A stretch of 64,000 nucleotides of DNA from Zhengitettix transpicula (lineage: Eukaryota; Arthropoda; Insecta; Orthoptera; Tetrigidae): the NCBI GenBank assembly GCA_037074705.1, contig JAYJMR010000061.1, positions 92,695 to 156,694 of the forward strand, written 5' to 3'. The stretch's first letter is position 1; each line of letters opens with the position of its first letter. Below the pieces are notes generated by a model, which saw only the letters and a list, made by a program, of their open reading frames with translations, did not search any database and had not been told where the DNA came from. Positions 26,524-40,339 of the stretch are shown piece after piece. A program made the translations under genes and the position numbers.

Positions 26524-29505
26524 ATCTTCAAATAACAAAGTCTTATTTCATAATAAATGACTCGTTCTTTATAAAAATTACTCAAACCAGCACTTCTAAA
26601 ATCTTAATCTATTAATATTAATTAACATATCCCAATATTTCGACGTTTCGACGACAAGTTTGGAATTTCACCAACCAAGAATCTTCAAATAACAAAGTCT
26701 TATTTCATAATAAATGACTCGTTCTTTATAAAAATTAGTCAAACCTGCACATTTAAAATCTTAAACCATTAATATTAATTAATATATCGTAATATTTCGA
26801 CGTTTCTACGACAAGTTTGGAATTTCACCAACCAAGAATCTTCAAATAACAAAGTCTTATTTCATAATAAATGACTCGTTCTTTATAAAAATTACTCAAA
26901 CCTGCACTTCTAAAATCTTAATCCATTAATATTAATTAATATATCGTAATATTTCGACGTTTCGACGACAAGTTTGGAATTTCACCAACCAAGAATCTTC
27001 AAATAACAAAGTCTTATTTCATAATAAATGACTCGTTCTTTATAAAAATTACTCAAACCTGCACTTCTAAAATCTTAATCCATTAATATTAATTAATATA
27101 TCGTAATATTTCGACGTTTCGAAGACAAGTTTGTAATTTCACCAACCAAGAATCTTCAAATAACAAAGTCTTATTTCATAATAAATGACTCGTTCTTTAT
27201 AAAAATTACTCAAACCTGCACTTCTAAAATCTTAATCCATTAATATTAATTAATATATCGTAATATTTCGACGTTTCGACGACAAGTTTGGAATTTCACC
27301 AACCAAGAATCTTCAAATAACAAAGTCTTATTTCATAATAAATGACTCGTTCTTTATAAAAATTAGTCAAACCTGCACTTTTAAAATCTTAATCTATTAA
27401 TATTAATTAATATATCCCAATATTTCGACGTTTCGACGACAAGTTTGGAATTTCACCAACCAAGAATCTTCAAATAACAAAGTCTTATTTCATAATAAAT
27501 GACTCGTTCTTTATAAAAATTACTCAAACCAGCACTTCTAAAATCTTAATCCATTAATACTAATTAATATATAATAATATTTCGACGTTTCGACGACAAG
27601 TTTGGAATTTCACCAACCAAGAATCTTCAAATAACAAAGTCTTATTTCATAATAAATGATTCGTTCTTTATAAAAATTACTCAAACCTGCACTTCTAAAA
27701 TCTTAATCTATTAATATAAATTAATATATCATAATATTTCGACGTTTCGACGACAAGTTTGGAATTTCACCAACCAAGAATCTTCAAATAACAAAGTCTT
27801 ATTTCATAATAAATGACTCGTTCTTTATAAAAACTACTCAAACCAGCACTTCTAAAATCTTAATCTATTAATATTAATTAATATATCAAAATATTTCGAC
27901 GTTTCGACGACAAGTTTGTAATTTCACCAACCAAGAATCTTCAAATAACAAAGTCTTATTTCATAATAAATGACTCGTTCTTTTTAAAAATTAGTCAAAC
28001 CTGCACTTCTAAAATCTTAATCTATTAATATTAATTAATATATCGTAATATTTCGACGTTTCGACGACAAGTTTGGAATTTCACCAACCAAGAATCTTCA
28101 AATAACAAAGTCTTATTTCATAATAAATGACTCGTTCTTTATAAAAATTACTCAAACCTGCACTTCTAAAATCTTAATCCATTAATATTAATTAATATAT
28201 CGTAATATTTCCAATTTTCGACGACAAGTTTGGAATTTCACCAACCAAGAATCTTCAAATAACAAAGTCTTATTTCATAATAAATGACTCGTTCTTTATA
28301 AAAATTACTCAAACCAGCACTTCTAAAATCTTAATCCATTAATATTAATTAATATATCGTAATATTTCGACGTTTCGACGACAAGTTTGGAATTTCACCA
28401 ACCAAGAATCTTCAAATAACAAAGTCTTATTTCATAATAAATGACTCGTTCTTTATAAAAATTACTCAAACCTGCACTTCTAAATCTTAATCCATTAATA
28501 TTAATTAATATATCGTAATATTTCGACGTTTCGACGACAAGTTTGGAATTTCACCAACCAAGAATCTTCAAATAACAAAGTCTTATTTCATAATAAATGA
28601 CTCGTTCTTTATAAAAATTACTCAAACCTGCACTTCTTAAATCTTAATCCATTAATATTAATTAATATATCGTAATATTTCGACGTTTCGACGACTAGTT
28701 TGGAATTTCACCAACCAAGAATCTTCAAATAACAAAGTATTATTTCATAATAAATGACTCGTTCTTTATAAAAATTACTCAAACCTGCACTTCTAAAATC
28801 TTAATCCATTAATATTAATTAAAATATCGTAATATTTCGACGTTTCGACGACAAGTTTGGAATTTCACCAACCAAGAATCTTCAAATAACAAAGTCTTAA
28901 TTCATAATAAATGACTCGTTCTTTATAAAAATTACTCAAACCTGCACTTCTAAAATCTTAATCCATTAATATTAATTAATATTTCGTAATATTTCGACGT
29001 TTCTACGACAAGTTTGGAATTTCACCAACCAAGAATCTTCAAATAACAAAGTCTTATTTCATAATAAATGACTCGTTCTTTATAAAAATTACTCAAACCT
29101 GCACTTCTAAAATCTTAATCTATTAATACTAATTAATATATCATAATATTTCGACGTTTCGACGACAAGTTTGGAATTTCACCAACCAAGAATCTTCAAA
29201 TAACAAAGTCTTATTTCATAATAAATGACTCGTTCTTTATAAAAATTATTTAAACCAGCACTTCTAAAATCTTAATCTATTAATATCAATTAATATATCA
29301 AAATATTTCGACGTTTCGACGACAAGTTTGGAATTTCACCAACCAAGAATCTTCAAATAACAAAGTCTTATTTCATAATAAATGACTCGTTCTTTTTAAA
29401 AATTAGTCAAACCTGCACTTCTAAAATCTTAATCCATTAATATTAATTAATATATCGTAATATTTCGACGTTTCGACGACAAGTTTGGAATTTCACCAAC
29501 CAAGA
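26524..29505. repeat. 19-monomer HOR, copy 1 of tandem pair (2,982 bp)
   Basis: Begins with a CCAGCAC unit carrying TTAACATATCCC and runs through 19 monomers to the point where that unit returns at 29,506. Private variants shared with copy 2 include CACATTTAAAATC (26,749), AATCTTAAACC, CGAAGACAAG with TTTGTAATTTC (near 27,120), ATATAATAAT (near 27,568), AATATAAATTAAT (near 27,714), AAACTACTC (near 27,831), TTTCCAATTTTCG (28,208), GACTAGTTTGG (28,693), AAGTATTATTT, CTTAATTCAT and ATATTTCGTAAT (near 28,979). One base is missing in CTAAATC near 28,482. Confidence 0.93.
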
Positions 29506-32487
29506 ATCTTCAAATAACAAAGTCTTATTTCATAATAAATGACTCGTTCTTTATAAAAATTACTCAAACCAGCACTTCTAAAATCTTAATCTATTAATAT
29601 TAATTAACATATCCCAATATTTCGACGTTTCGACGACAAGTTTGGAATTTCACCAACCAAGAATCTTCAAATAACAAAGTCTTATTTCATAATAAATGAC
29701 TCGTTCTTTATAAAAATTAGTCAAACCTGCACATTTAAAATCTTAAACCATTAATATTAATTAATATATCGTAATATTTCGACGTTTCTACGACAAGTTT
29801 GGAATTTCACCAACCAAGAATCTTCAAATAACAAAGTCTTATTTCATAATAAATGACTCGTTCTTTATAAAAATTACTCAAACCTGCACTTCTAAAATCT
29901 TAATCCATTAATATTAATTAATATATCGTAATATTTCGACGTTTCGACGACAAGTTTGGAATTTCACCAACCAAGAATCTTCAAATAACAAAGTCTTATT
30001 TCATAATAAATGACTCGTTCTTTATAAAAATTACTCAAACCTGCACTTCTAAAATCTTAATCCATTAATATTAATTAATATATCGTAATATTTCGACGTT
30101 TCGAAGACAAGTTTGTAATTTCACCAACCAAGAATCTTCAAATAACAAAGTCTTATTTCATAATAAATGACTCGTTCTTTATAAAAATTACTCAAACCTG
30201 CACTTCTAAAATCTTAATCCATTAATATTAATTAATATATCGTAATATTTCGACGTTTCGACGACAAGTTGGAATTTCACCAACCAAGAATCTTCAAATA
30301 ACAAAGTCTTATTTCATAATAAATGACTCGTTCTTTATAAAAATTAGTCAAACCTGCACTTTTAAAATCTTAATCTATTAATATTAATTAATATATCCCA
30401 ATATTTCGACGTTTCGACGACAAGTTTGGAATTTCACCAACCAAGAATCTTCAAATAACAAAGTCTTATTTCATAATAAATGACTCGTTCTTTATAAAAA
30501 TTACTCAAACCAGCACTTCTAAAATCTTAATCCATTAATACTAATTAATATATAATAATATTTCGACGTTTCGACGACAAGTTTGGAATTTCACCAACCA
30601 AGAATCTTCAAATAACAAAGTCTTATTTCATAATAAATGATTCGTTCTTTATAAAAATTACTCAAACCTGCACTTCTAAAATCTTAATCTATTAATATAA
30701 ATTAATATATCATAATATTTCGACGTTTCGACGACAAGTTTGGAATTTCACCAACCAAGAATCTTCAAATAACAAAGTCTTATTTCATAATAAATGACTC
30801 GTTCTTTATAAAAACTACTCAAACCAGCACTTCTAAAATCTTAATCTATTAATATTAATTAATATATCAAAATATTTCGACGTTTCGACGACAAGTTTGT
30901 AATTTCACCAACCAAGAATCTTCAAATAACAAAGTCTTATTTCATAATAAATGACTCGTTCTTTTTAAAAATTAGTCAAACCTGCACTTCTAAAATCTTA
31001 ATCTATTAATATTAATTAATATATCGTAATATTTCGACGTTTCGACGACAAGTTTGGAATTTCACCAACCAAGAATCTTCAAATAACAAAGTCTTATTTC
31101 ATAATAAATGACTCGTTCTTTATAAAAATTACTCAAACCTGCACTTCTAAAATCTTAATCCATTAATATTAATTAATATATCGTAATATTTCCAATTTTC
31201 GACGACAAGTTTGGAATTTCACCAACCAAGAATCTTCAAATAACAAAGTCTTATTTCATAATAAATGACTCGTTCTTTATAAAAATTACTCAAACCAGCA
31301 CTTCTAAAATCTTAATCCATTAATATTAATTAATATATCGTAATATTTCGACGTTTCGACGACAAGTTTGGAATTTCACCAACCAAGAATCTTCAAATAA
31401 CAAAGTCTTATTTCATAATAAATGACTCGTTCTTTATAAAAATTACTCAAACCTGCACTTCTAAAATCTTAATCCATTAATATTAATTAATATATCGTAA
31501 TATTTCGACGTTTCGACGACAAGTTTGGAATTTCACCAACCAAGAATCTTCAAATAACAAAGTCTTATTTCATAATAAATGACTCGTTCTTTATAAAAAT
31601 TACTCAAACCTGCACTTCTTAAATCTTAATCCATTAATATTAATTAATATATCGTAATATTTCGACGTTTCGACGACTAGTTTGGAATTTCACCAACCAA
31701 GAATCTTCAAATAACAAAGTATTATTTCATAATAAATGACTCGTTCTTTATAAAAATTACTCAAACCTGCACTTCTAAAATCTTAATCCATTAATATTAA
31801 TTAAAATATCGTAATATTTCGACGTTTCGACGACAAGTTTGGAATTTCACCAACCAAGAATCTTCAAATAACAAAGTCTTAATTCATAATAAATGACTCG
31901 TTCTTTATAAAAATTACTCAAACCTGCACTTCTAAAATCTTAATCCATTAATATTAATTAATATTTCGTAATATTTCGACGTTTCTACGACAAGTTTGGA
32001 ATTTCACCAACCAAGAATCTTCAAATAACAAAGTCTTATTTCATAATAAATGACTCGTTCTTTATAAAAATTACTCAAACCTGCACTTCTAAAATCTTAA
32101 TCTATTAATACTAATTAATATATCATAATATTTCGACGTTTCGACGACAAGTTTGGAATTTCACCAACCAAGAATCTTCAAATAACAAAGTCTTATTTCA
32201 TAATAAATGACTCGTTCTTTATAAAAATTACTCAAACCAGCACTTCTAAAATCTTAATCTATTAATATCAATTAATATATCAAAATATTTCGACGTTTCG
32301 ACGACAAGTTTGGAATTTCACCAACCAAGAATCTTCAAATAACAAAGTCTTATTTCATAATAAATGACTCGTTCTTTTTAAAAATTAGTCAAACCTGCAC
32401 TTCTAAAATCTTAATCTATTAATATTAATTAATATATCGTAATATTTCGACGTTTCGACGACAAGTTTGGAATTTCACCAACCAAGA
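29506..32487. repeat. 19-monomer HOR, copy 2 of tandem pair (2,982 bp)
   Basis: Directly abuts copy 1 and repeats its private variants in order: CACATTTAAAATC at 29,731, TTTCCAATTTTCG at about 31,189, GACTAGTTTGG near 31,673, AATATCAATTAAT near 32,266. It differs by one base lost in CAAGTTGGAA (near 30,267), by lacking the copy-1 deletion near 28,482, and by a last unit with ATCTATT instead of ATCCATT. At this density of shared private variants, it is a recent tandem duplication. Confidence 0.93.
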
Positions 32488-35400
32488 ATCTTCAAATAAC
32501 AAAGTCTTATTACATAATAAATGACTCGTTCTTTATAAAAATTACTCAAACCTGCACTTCTAAAATCTTAATCCATTAATATTAATTAATATATCGTAAT
32601 ATTTCGACGTTTCGACGACAAGTTTGGAATTTCACCAACCAAGAATCTTCAAATAACAAAGTCTTATTTCATAATAAATGACTCGTTCTTTATAAAAATT
32701 ACTCAAACCTGCACTTCTAAAATCTTAATCTATTAATATTAATTAATATATCGTAATATTTCGACGTTTCGACGACAAGTTTGGAATTTCACCAACCAAG
32801 AATCTTCAAATAACAAAGTCTTATTTCATAATAAATGACTCGTTCTTTTTAAAAATTACTCAAACCTGCACTTCTAAAATCTTAATCTATTAATATTAAT
32901 TAATATATCGTAATATTTCGACGTTTCGACGACAAGTTTAGAATTTCACCAACCAAGAATCTTCAAATAACAAAGTCTTATTTCATAATAAATGACTCGT
33001 TCTTTATAAAAATTACTCAAACCTGCACTTCTAAAATCTTAATCCATTAATATTAATTAATATATCGTAATATTTCGACGTTTCGACGACAAGTTTGGAA
33101 TTTCACCAACCAAGAATCTTCAAATAACTAAGTCTTATTTCATAATAAATGACTCGTTCTTTATAAAAATTACTCAAACCTGCACTTCTAAAATCTTAAT
33201 ATATTAATATTAATTAATATATCGTAATATTTCGACGTTTCGACGACAAGTTTGGAATTTCACCAACCAAGAATCTTCAAATAACAAAGTCTTATTTCAT
33301 AATAAATGACTCGTTCTTTATAAAAATTACTCAAACCTGCACTTCTAAAATCTTAATCCATTAATATTAATTAATATATCGTAATATTTCGACGTTTCGA
33401 CGACAAGTTTGGAATTTCACCAACCAAGAATCTTCAAATAACAAAGTCTTATTTCAGAATAAATGACTCGTTCTTTATAAAAATTACTCAAACCTGCACT
33501 TCTAAAATCTTAATCTATTAATATTATTTAATATATCGTAATATTTCGACGTTTTGACGACAAGTTTGGAATTTCACCAACCAAGAATCTTCAAATAACA
33601 AAGTCTTATTTCATAATAAATGATTCGTTCTTTATAAAAATTACTCAAACCAGCACTTCTAAAATCTTCATCCATTAATATTAATTAATATATCGTAATA
33701 TTTCGACGTTTCGACGACAAGTTTGGAATTTCACCAACCAAGAATCTTCAAATAACAAAGTCTTATTTCATAATAAATGACTCGTTCTTCATAAAAATTA
33801 CTCAAACAAGCACTTCTAAAATCTTAATCTATTAATATTATTTAATATATCGTAATATTTCGACGTTTCGACGACAAGTTAGGAATTTCACCAACCAAGA
33901 ATCTTCAAATAACAAAGTCTTATTTCATAATAAATGATTCGTTCTTTATAAAAATTACTCAAACCAGCACTTCTAAAATCTTCATCCATTAATATTAATT
34001 AATATATCGTAATATTTCGACGTTTCGACGACAAGTTTGGAATTTCACCAACCAAGAATCTTCAAATAACAAAGTCTTATTTCATAATAAATGACTCGTT
34101 CTTTATAAAAATTACTCAAACCAGCACTTCTAAAATCTTAATCCATTAATATTAATTAATATATCGTAATATTTCGACGTTTCGACGACAAGTTTGGAAT
34201 TTCACCAACCAAGAATCTTCAAATAACAAAGTCTTATTTCATAATAAATGACTCGTTCTTTATAAAAATTACTCAAACCAGCACTTCTAAAACCCTTAAT
34301 CCATTAATATTAATTAATATATCGTAATATTTCGACGTTTCGACGACAAGTTTGGAATTTCACCAACCAAGAATCTTCAAATAACTAAGTCTTATTTCAT
34401 AATAAATGACTCGTTCTTTATAAAAATTACTCAAACCTGCACTTCTAAAATCTTAATCCATTAATATTAATTAATATATCGTAATATTTCGACGTTTCGA
34501 CGACAAGTTTGGAATTTCACCAACCAAGAATCTTCAAATAACAAAGTCTTATTTCATAATAAATGACTCGTTCTTTATAAAAATTACTCAAACCAGCACT
34601 TCTAAAATCTTCATCCATTAATATTAATTAATATATCGTAATATTTCGACGTTTCGACGACAAGTTTGGAATTTCACCAACCAAGAATCTTCAAATAACA
34701 AAGTCTTATTTCATAATAAATGATTCGTTCTTTATAAAAATTACTCAAACCTGCACTTCTAAAATCTTAATCTATTAATATTAATTAATATATCATAATA
34801 TTTCGACGTTTCGACGACAAGTTTGGAATTTCACCAACCAAGAATCTTCAAATAACAAAGTCTTATTTTATAATAAATGATTCGTTCTTTATAAAAATTA
34901 CTCAAACCTGCACTTCTAAAATCTTAATCTATTAATATTAATTAATATATCATAATATTTCGACGTTTCGACGACAAGTTTGGAATTTCACCAACCAAGA
35001 ATCTTCAAATACCAAAGTCTTATTTCATAATAAATGACTCGTTCTTTATAAAAATAACTCAAACCTGCACTTCTAAAATCTTAATCCATTAATATTAATT
35101 AATATATCGTAATATTTCGTCGTTTCGACGACAAGTTTGGAATTTCACCAACCAAGAATCTTCAAATAACAAAGTCTTATTTCATAATAAATGACTCGTT
35201 CTTTATAAAAATTACTCAAACCTGCACTTCTAAAATCTTAATCCATTAATATTAATTAATATATCGTAATATTTCGACGTTTCGACGACAAGTTTGGAAT
35301 TTCACCAACCAAGAATCTTCAAATAACAAAGTCTTATTTCATAATAAATGACTCGTTCTTTATAAAAATTACTCAAACCTGCACTTCTAAAATCTTAATC

Positions 35401-36090
35401 CATTAATATTAATTAATATATCGTAATATTTCGACGTTTCGACGACAAGTTTGGAATGTCACCAACCAAGAATCTTCAAATAACAAAGTCTTATTTCATA
35501 ATAAATGACTCGTTCTTTATAAAAATTACTCAAACCTGCACTTCTTAAATCTTAATCCTTTAATATTAATTAATATATCGTAATATTTCGACGTTTCGAC
35601 GACAAGTTTGGAATTTCACCAACCAAGAATCTTCAAATAACAAAGTCTTATTTCATAATAAATGACTCGTTCTTTATAAAAATTACTCAAACCTGCACTT
35701 CTAAAATCTTAATCCATTAATATTAATTAATATATCGTAATATTTCGACGTTTCGACGACAAGTTTGGAATTTCACCAACCAAGAATCTTCAAATAACAA
35801 AGTCTTATTTCATAATAAATGACTCGTTCTTTATAAAAATTACTCAAACCAGCACTACTAAAATCTTAATCCATTAATATTAATTAATATATCGTAATAT
35901 TTCGACGTTTCGACGACAAGTTTGGAATTTCACCAACCAAGAATCTTCAAATAACAAAGTCTTATTTCATAATAAATGACTCGTTCTTTATAAAAATTTC
36001 TCAAACCAGCACTTCTAAATTCTTAATCAATTAATATTAATTAATATATCGTAATATTTCGACGTTTCGACGACAAGTTTGGAATTTCAC
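32488..36090. repeat. Approximate 20-monomer HOR, copy 1, with lead-in units
   Basis: Lead-in units (CTTATTACAT near 32,507, TTTAGAATTTC near 32,938) match those at 42.4-42.9 and 45.1-45.5 kb. From about 32,959 the order is AACTAAGTC with ATATATTAAT (33,126), TTTCAGAATAA (33,455), TATTATTTAAT with GTTTTGACG, GATTCG with CTTCATCC, TTCTTCATAAAAATTAC with CAAACAAGCAC (33,788), AAAACCCTT (near 34,290), two GATTCG/ATCATAAT units and ATACCAAAG (35,009). It recurs downstream at 20-monomer spacing (3,141 bp for the AACTAAG and CAGAATAA markers, which includes the one-base gain in AAAACCCTT). Confidence 0.85.
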
Positions 36091-39000
36091 CAACCAAGAA
36101 TCTTCAAATAACAAAGTCTTATTTCATAATAAATGACTCGTTCTTTATAAAAATTACTCAAACCTGCACTTCTAAAATCTTAATCCATTAATATTAATTA
36201 ATATATCGTAATATTTCGACGTTTCGACGACAAGTTTGGAATTTCACCAAGCAAGAATCTTCAAATAACTAAGTCTTATTTCATAATAAATGACTCGTTC
36301 TTTATAAAAATTACTCAAACCTGCACTTCTAAAATCTTAATATATTAATATTAATTAATATATCGTAATATTTCGACGTTTCGACGACAAGTTTGGAATT
36401 TCACCAACCAAGAATCTTCAAATAACATAGTCTTATTTCATAATAAATGACTCGTTCTTTATAAAAATTACTCAAACCTGCACTTCTAAAATCTTAATCC
36501 ATTAATATTAATTAATATATCGTAATATTTCGACGTTTCGACGACAAGTTTGGAATTTCACCAACCAAGAATCTTCAAATAACAAAGTCTTATTTCAGAA
36601 TAAATGACTCGTTCTTTATAAAAATTACTCAAACCTGCACTTCTAAAATCTTAATCTATTAATATTATTTAATATATCGTAATATTTCGACGTTTTGACG
36701 ACAAGTTTGGAATTTCACCAACCAAGAATCTTCAAATAACAAAGTCTTATTTCATAATAAATGATTCGTTCTTTATAAAAATTACTCAAACCAGCACTTC
36801 TAAAATCTTCATCCATTAATATTAATTAATATATCGTAATATTTCGACGTTTCGACGACAAGTTTGGAATTTCACCAACCAAGAATCTTCAAATAACAAA
36901 GTCTTATTTCATAATAAATGACTCGTTCTTCATAAAAATTACTCAAACAAGCACTTCTAAAATCTTAATCTATTAATATTATTTAATATATCGTAATATT
37001 TCGACGTTTCGACGACAAGTTTGGAATTTCACCAACCAAGAATCTTCAAATAACAAAGTCTTATTTCATAATAAATGATTCGTTCTTTATAAAAATTACT
37101 CAAACCAGCACTTCTAAAATCTTCATCCATTAATATTAATTAATATATCGTAATATTTCGACGTTTCGACGACAAGTTTGGAATTTCACCAACCAAGAAT
37201 CTTCAAATAACAAAGTCTTATTTCATAATAAATGACTCGTTCTTTATAAAAATTACTCAAACCAGCACTTCTAAAATCTTAATCCATTAATATTAATTAA
37301 TATATCGTAATATTTCGACGTTTCGACGACAAGTTTGGAATTTCACCAACCAAGAATCTTCAAATAACAAAGTCTTATTTCATAATAAATGACTCGTTCT
37401 TTATAAAAATTACTCAAACCAGCACTTCTAAAACCCTTAATCCATTAATATTAATTAATATATCGTAATATTTCGACGTTTCGACGACAAGTTTGGAATT
37501 TCACCAACCAAGAATCTTCAAATAACAAAGTCTTATTTCATAATAAATGACTCGTTCTTTATAAAAATTACTCAAACCTGCACTTCTAAAATCTTAATCC
37601 ATTAATATTAATTAATATATCGTAATATTTCGACGTTTCGACGACAAGTTTGGAATTTCACCAACCAAGAATCTTCAAATAACAAAGTCTTATTTCATAA
37701 TAAATGACTCGTTCTTTATAAAAATTACTCAAACCAGCACTTCTAAAATCTTAATCTATTAATATTATTTAATATATCGTAATATTTCGACGTTTTGACG
37801 ACAAGTTTGGAATTTCACCAACCAAGAATCTTCAAATAACAAAGTCTTATTTCATAATAAATGATTCGTTCTTTATAAAAATTACTCAAACCAGCACTTC
37901 TAAAATCTTCATCCATTAATATTAATTAATATATCGTAATATTTCGACGTTTCGACGACAAGTTTGGAATTTCACCAACCAAGAATCTTCAAATAACAAA
38001 GTCTTATTTCATAATAAATGATTCGTTCTTTATAAAAATTACTCAAACCTGCACTTCTAAAATCTTAATCTATTAATATTAATTAATATATCATAATATT
38101 TCGACGTTTCGACGACAAGTTTGGAATTTCACCAACCAAGAATCTTCAAATAACAAAGTCTTATTTCATAATAAATGATTCGTTCTTTATAAAAATTACT
38201 CAAACCTGCACTTCTAAAATCTTAATCTATTAATATTAATTAATATATCATAATATTTCGACGTTTCGACGACAAGTTTGGAATTTCACCAACCAAGAAT
38301 CTTCAAATACCAAAGTATTATTTCATAATAAATGACTCGTTCTTTATAAAAATTACTCAAACCTGCACTTCTAAAATCTTAATCCATTAATATTAATTAA
38401 TATATCGTAATATTTCGACGTTTCGACGACAAGTTTGGAATTTCACCAACCAAGAATCTTCAAATAACAAAGTCTTATTTCATAATAAATGACTCGTTCT
38501 TTATAAAAATTACTCAAACCTGCACTTCTAAAATCTTAATCCATTAATATTAATTAATATATCGTAATATTTCGACGTTTCGACGACAAGTTTGGAATGT
38601 CACCAACCAAGAATCTTCAAATAACAAAGTCTTATTTCATAATAAATGACTCGTTCTTTATAAAAAATACTCAAACCTGCACTTCTAAAATCTTAATCCA
38701 TTAATATTAATTAATATATCGTAATATTTCGACGTTTCGACGACAAGTTTGGAATGTCACCAACCAAGAATCTTCAAATAACAAAGCCTTATTTCATAAT
38801 AAATGACTCGTTCTTTATAAAAATTACTCAAACCTGCACTTCTAAAATCTTAATCCATTAATATTAATTAATATATCGTAATATTTCGACGTTTCGACGA
38901 CAAGTTTGGAATTTCACCAACCAAGAATCTTCAAATAACAAAGTCTTATTTCATAATAAATGACTCGTTCTTTATAAAAATTACTCAAACCTGCACTTCT

Positions 39001-39700
39001 AAAATCTTAATCCATTAATATTAATTAATATATCGTAATATTTCGACGTTTCGAGGACAAGTTTGGAATGTCACCAACCAAGAATCTTCAAATAACAAAG
39101 TCTTATTTCATAATAAATGACTCGTTCTTTATAAAAATTACTCAAACCTGCACTTCTTAAATCTTAATCCATTAATATTAATTAATATATCGTAATATTT
39201 CGACGTTTCGACGACAAGTTTGGAATTTCACCAACCAAGAATCTTCAAATAACAAAGTCTTATTTCATAATAAATGACTCGTTCTTTATAAAAATTACTC
39301 AAACCTGCACTTCTAAAATCTTAATCCATTAATATTAATTAATATATCGTAATATTTCGACGTTTCGACGACAAGTTTGGAATTTCACCAACCAAGAATC
39401 TTCAAATAACAAAGTCTTATTTCATAATAAATGACTCGTTCTTTATAAAAATTACTCAAACCAGCACTTCTAAAATCTTAATCCATTAATATTAATTAAT
39501 ATATCGTAATATTTCGACGTTTCGACGACAAGTTTGGAATTTCACCAACCAAGAATCTTCAAATAACAAAGTCTTATTTCATAATAAATGACTCGTTCTT
39601 TATAAAAATTTCTCAAACCAGCACTTCTAAATTATTAATCCATTAATATTAATTAATATATCGTAATATTTCGACGTTTCGACGACAAGTTTGGAATTTC
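36091..39700. repeat. Approximate 20-monomer HOR, copy 2, with unit-level gains
   Basis: Repeats AACTAAGTC (36,267), TTTCAGAATAA (36,596), TTCTTCATAAAAATTAC (near 36,928), AAAACCCTT (near 37,430) and ATACCAAAG (38,307). The last marker is offset 21 rather than 20 monomers, because an additional TATTATTTAAT/GTTTTGACG unit lies near 37,760. Extra GGAATGTC units (38,595, 38,752, 39,065) lengthen the right part. A TAAAAATTTCTCAAACC unit appears in both copies, near 35,992 and 39,604. Confidence 0.8.
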
Positions 39701-40182
39701 ACCAACCAAGAATCTTCAAATAACAAAGTCTTATTTCATAATAAATGACTCGTTCTTTATAAAAATTACTCAAACCAGCACTTCTAAAATCTTAATCTAT
39801 TAATATTAATTAATATATCCCAATATTTCGACGTTTCGACGACAAGTTTGGAATTTCACCAACCAAGAATCTTCAAATAACAAAGTCTTATTTCATAATA
39901 AATGAATCGTTCTTTATAAAAATTACTCAAACCAGCACTTCTAAAATCTTAATCCATTAATATTAATTAATATATCTTAATATTTCGACGTTTCGACGAC
40001 AAGTTTGGAATTTCACCAACCAAGAATCTTCAAATAACAAAGTCTTATTTCATAATAAATGACTCGTTCTTTATAAAAATTACTCAAACCTGCACTTCTA
40101 AAATCTTAATCCATTAATATTAATTAATATATCGTAATATTTCGACGTTTCGACGACAAGTTTGGAATTTCACCAACCAAGA
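37828..40182. repeat. 15-monomer segment duplicated at 58-monomer spacing, copy 1
   Basis: Fifteen monomers (2,355 bp, exactly 15 x 157) recur 9,104 bp downstream. Markers: CTTCATCC, two GATTCG/ATCATAAT units, ATACCAAAG (38,307), TAAAAAATACTC (near 38,661), TTTCGAGGACAAG with GGAATGTC (39,048), TTCTTAAATC, TTTCTCAAACC, CTAAATTATT, GAATCG with ATCTTAAT (near 39,974). It overlaps copy 2 of the 20-monomer repeat, so the duplication events are nested. Confidence 0.9.
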
Positions 40183-40339
40183 ATCTTCAAATAACAAAGT
40201 CTTATTTCATAATAAATGACTCGTTCTTTATAAAAATTACTCAAACCTGCACTTCTAAAATCTTAATCTATTAATATTAATTAATATATCCCAATATTTC
40301 GACGTTTCGACGACTAGTTTGGAATTTCACCAACCAAGA

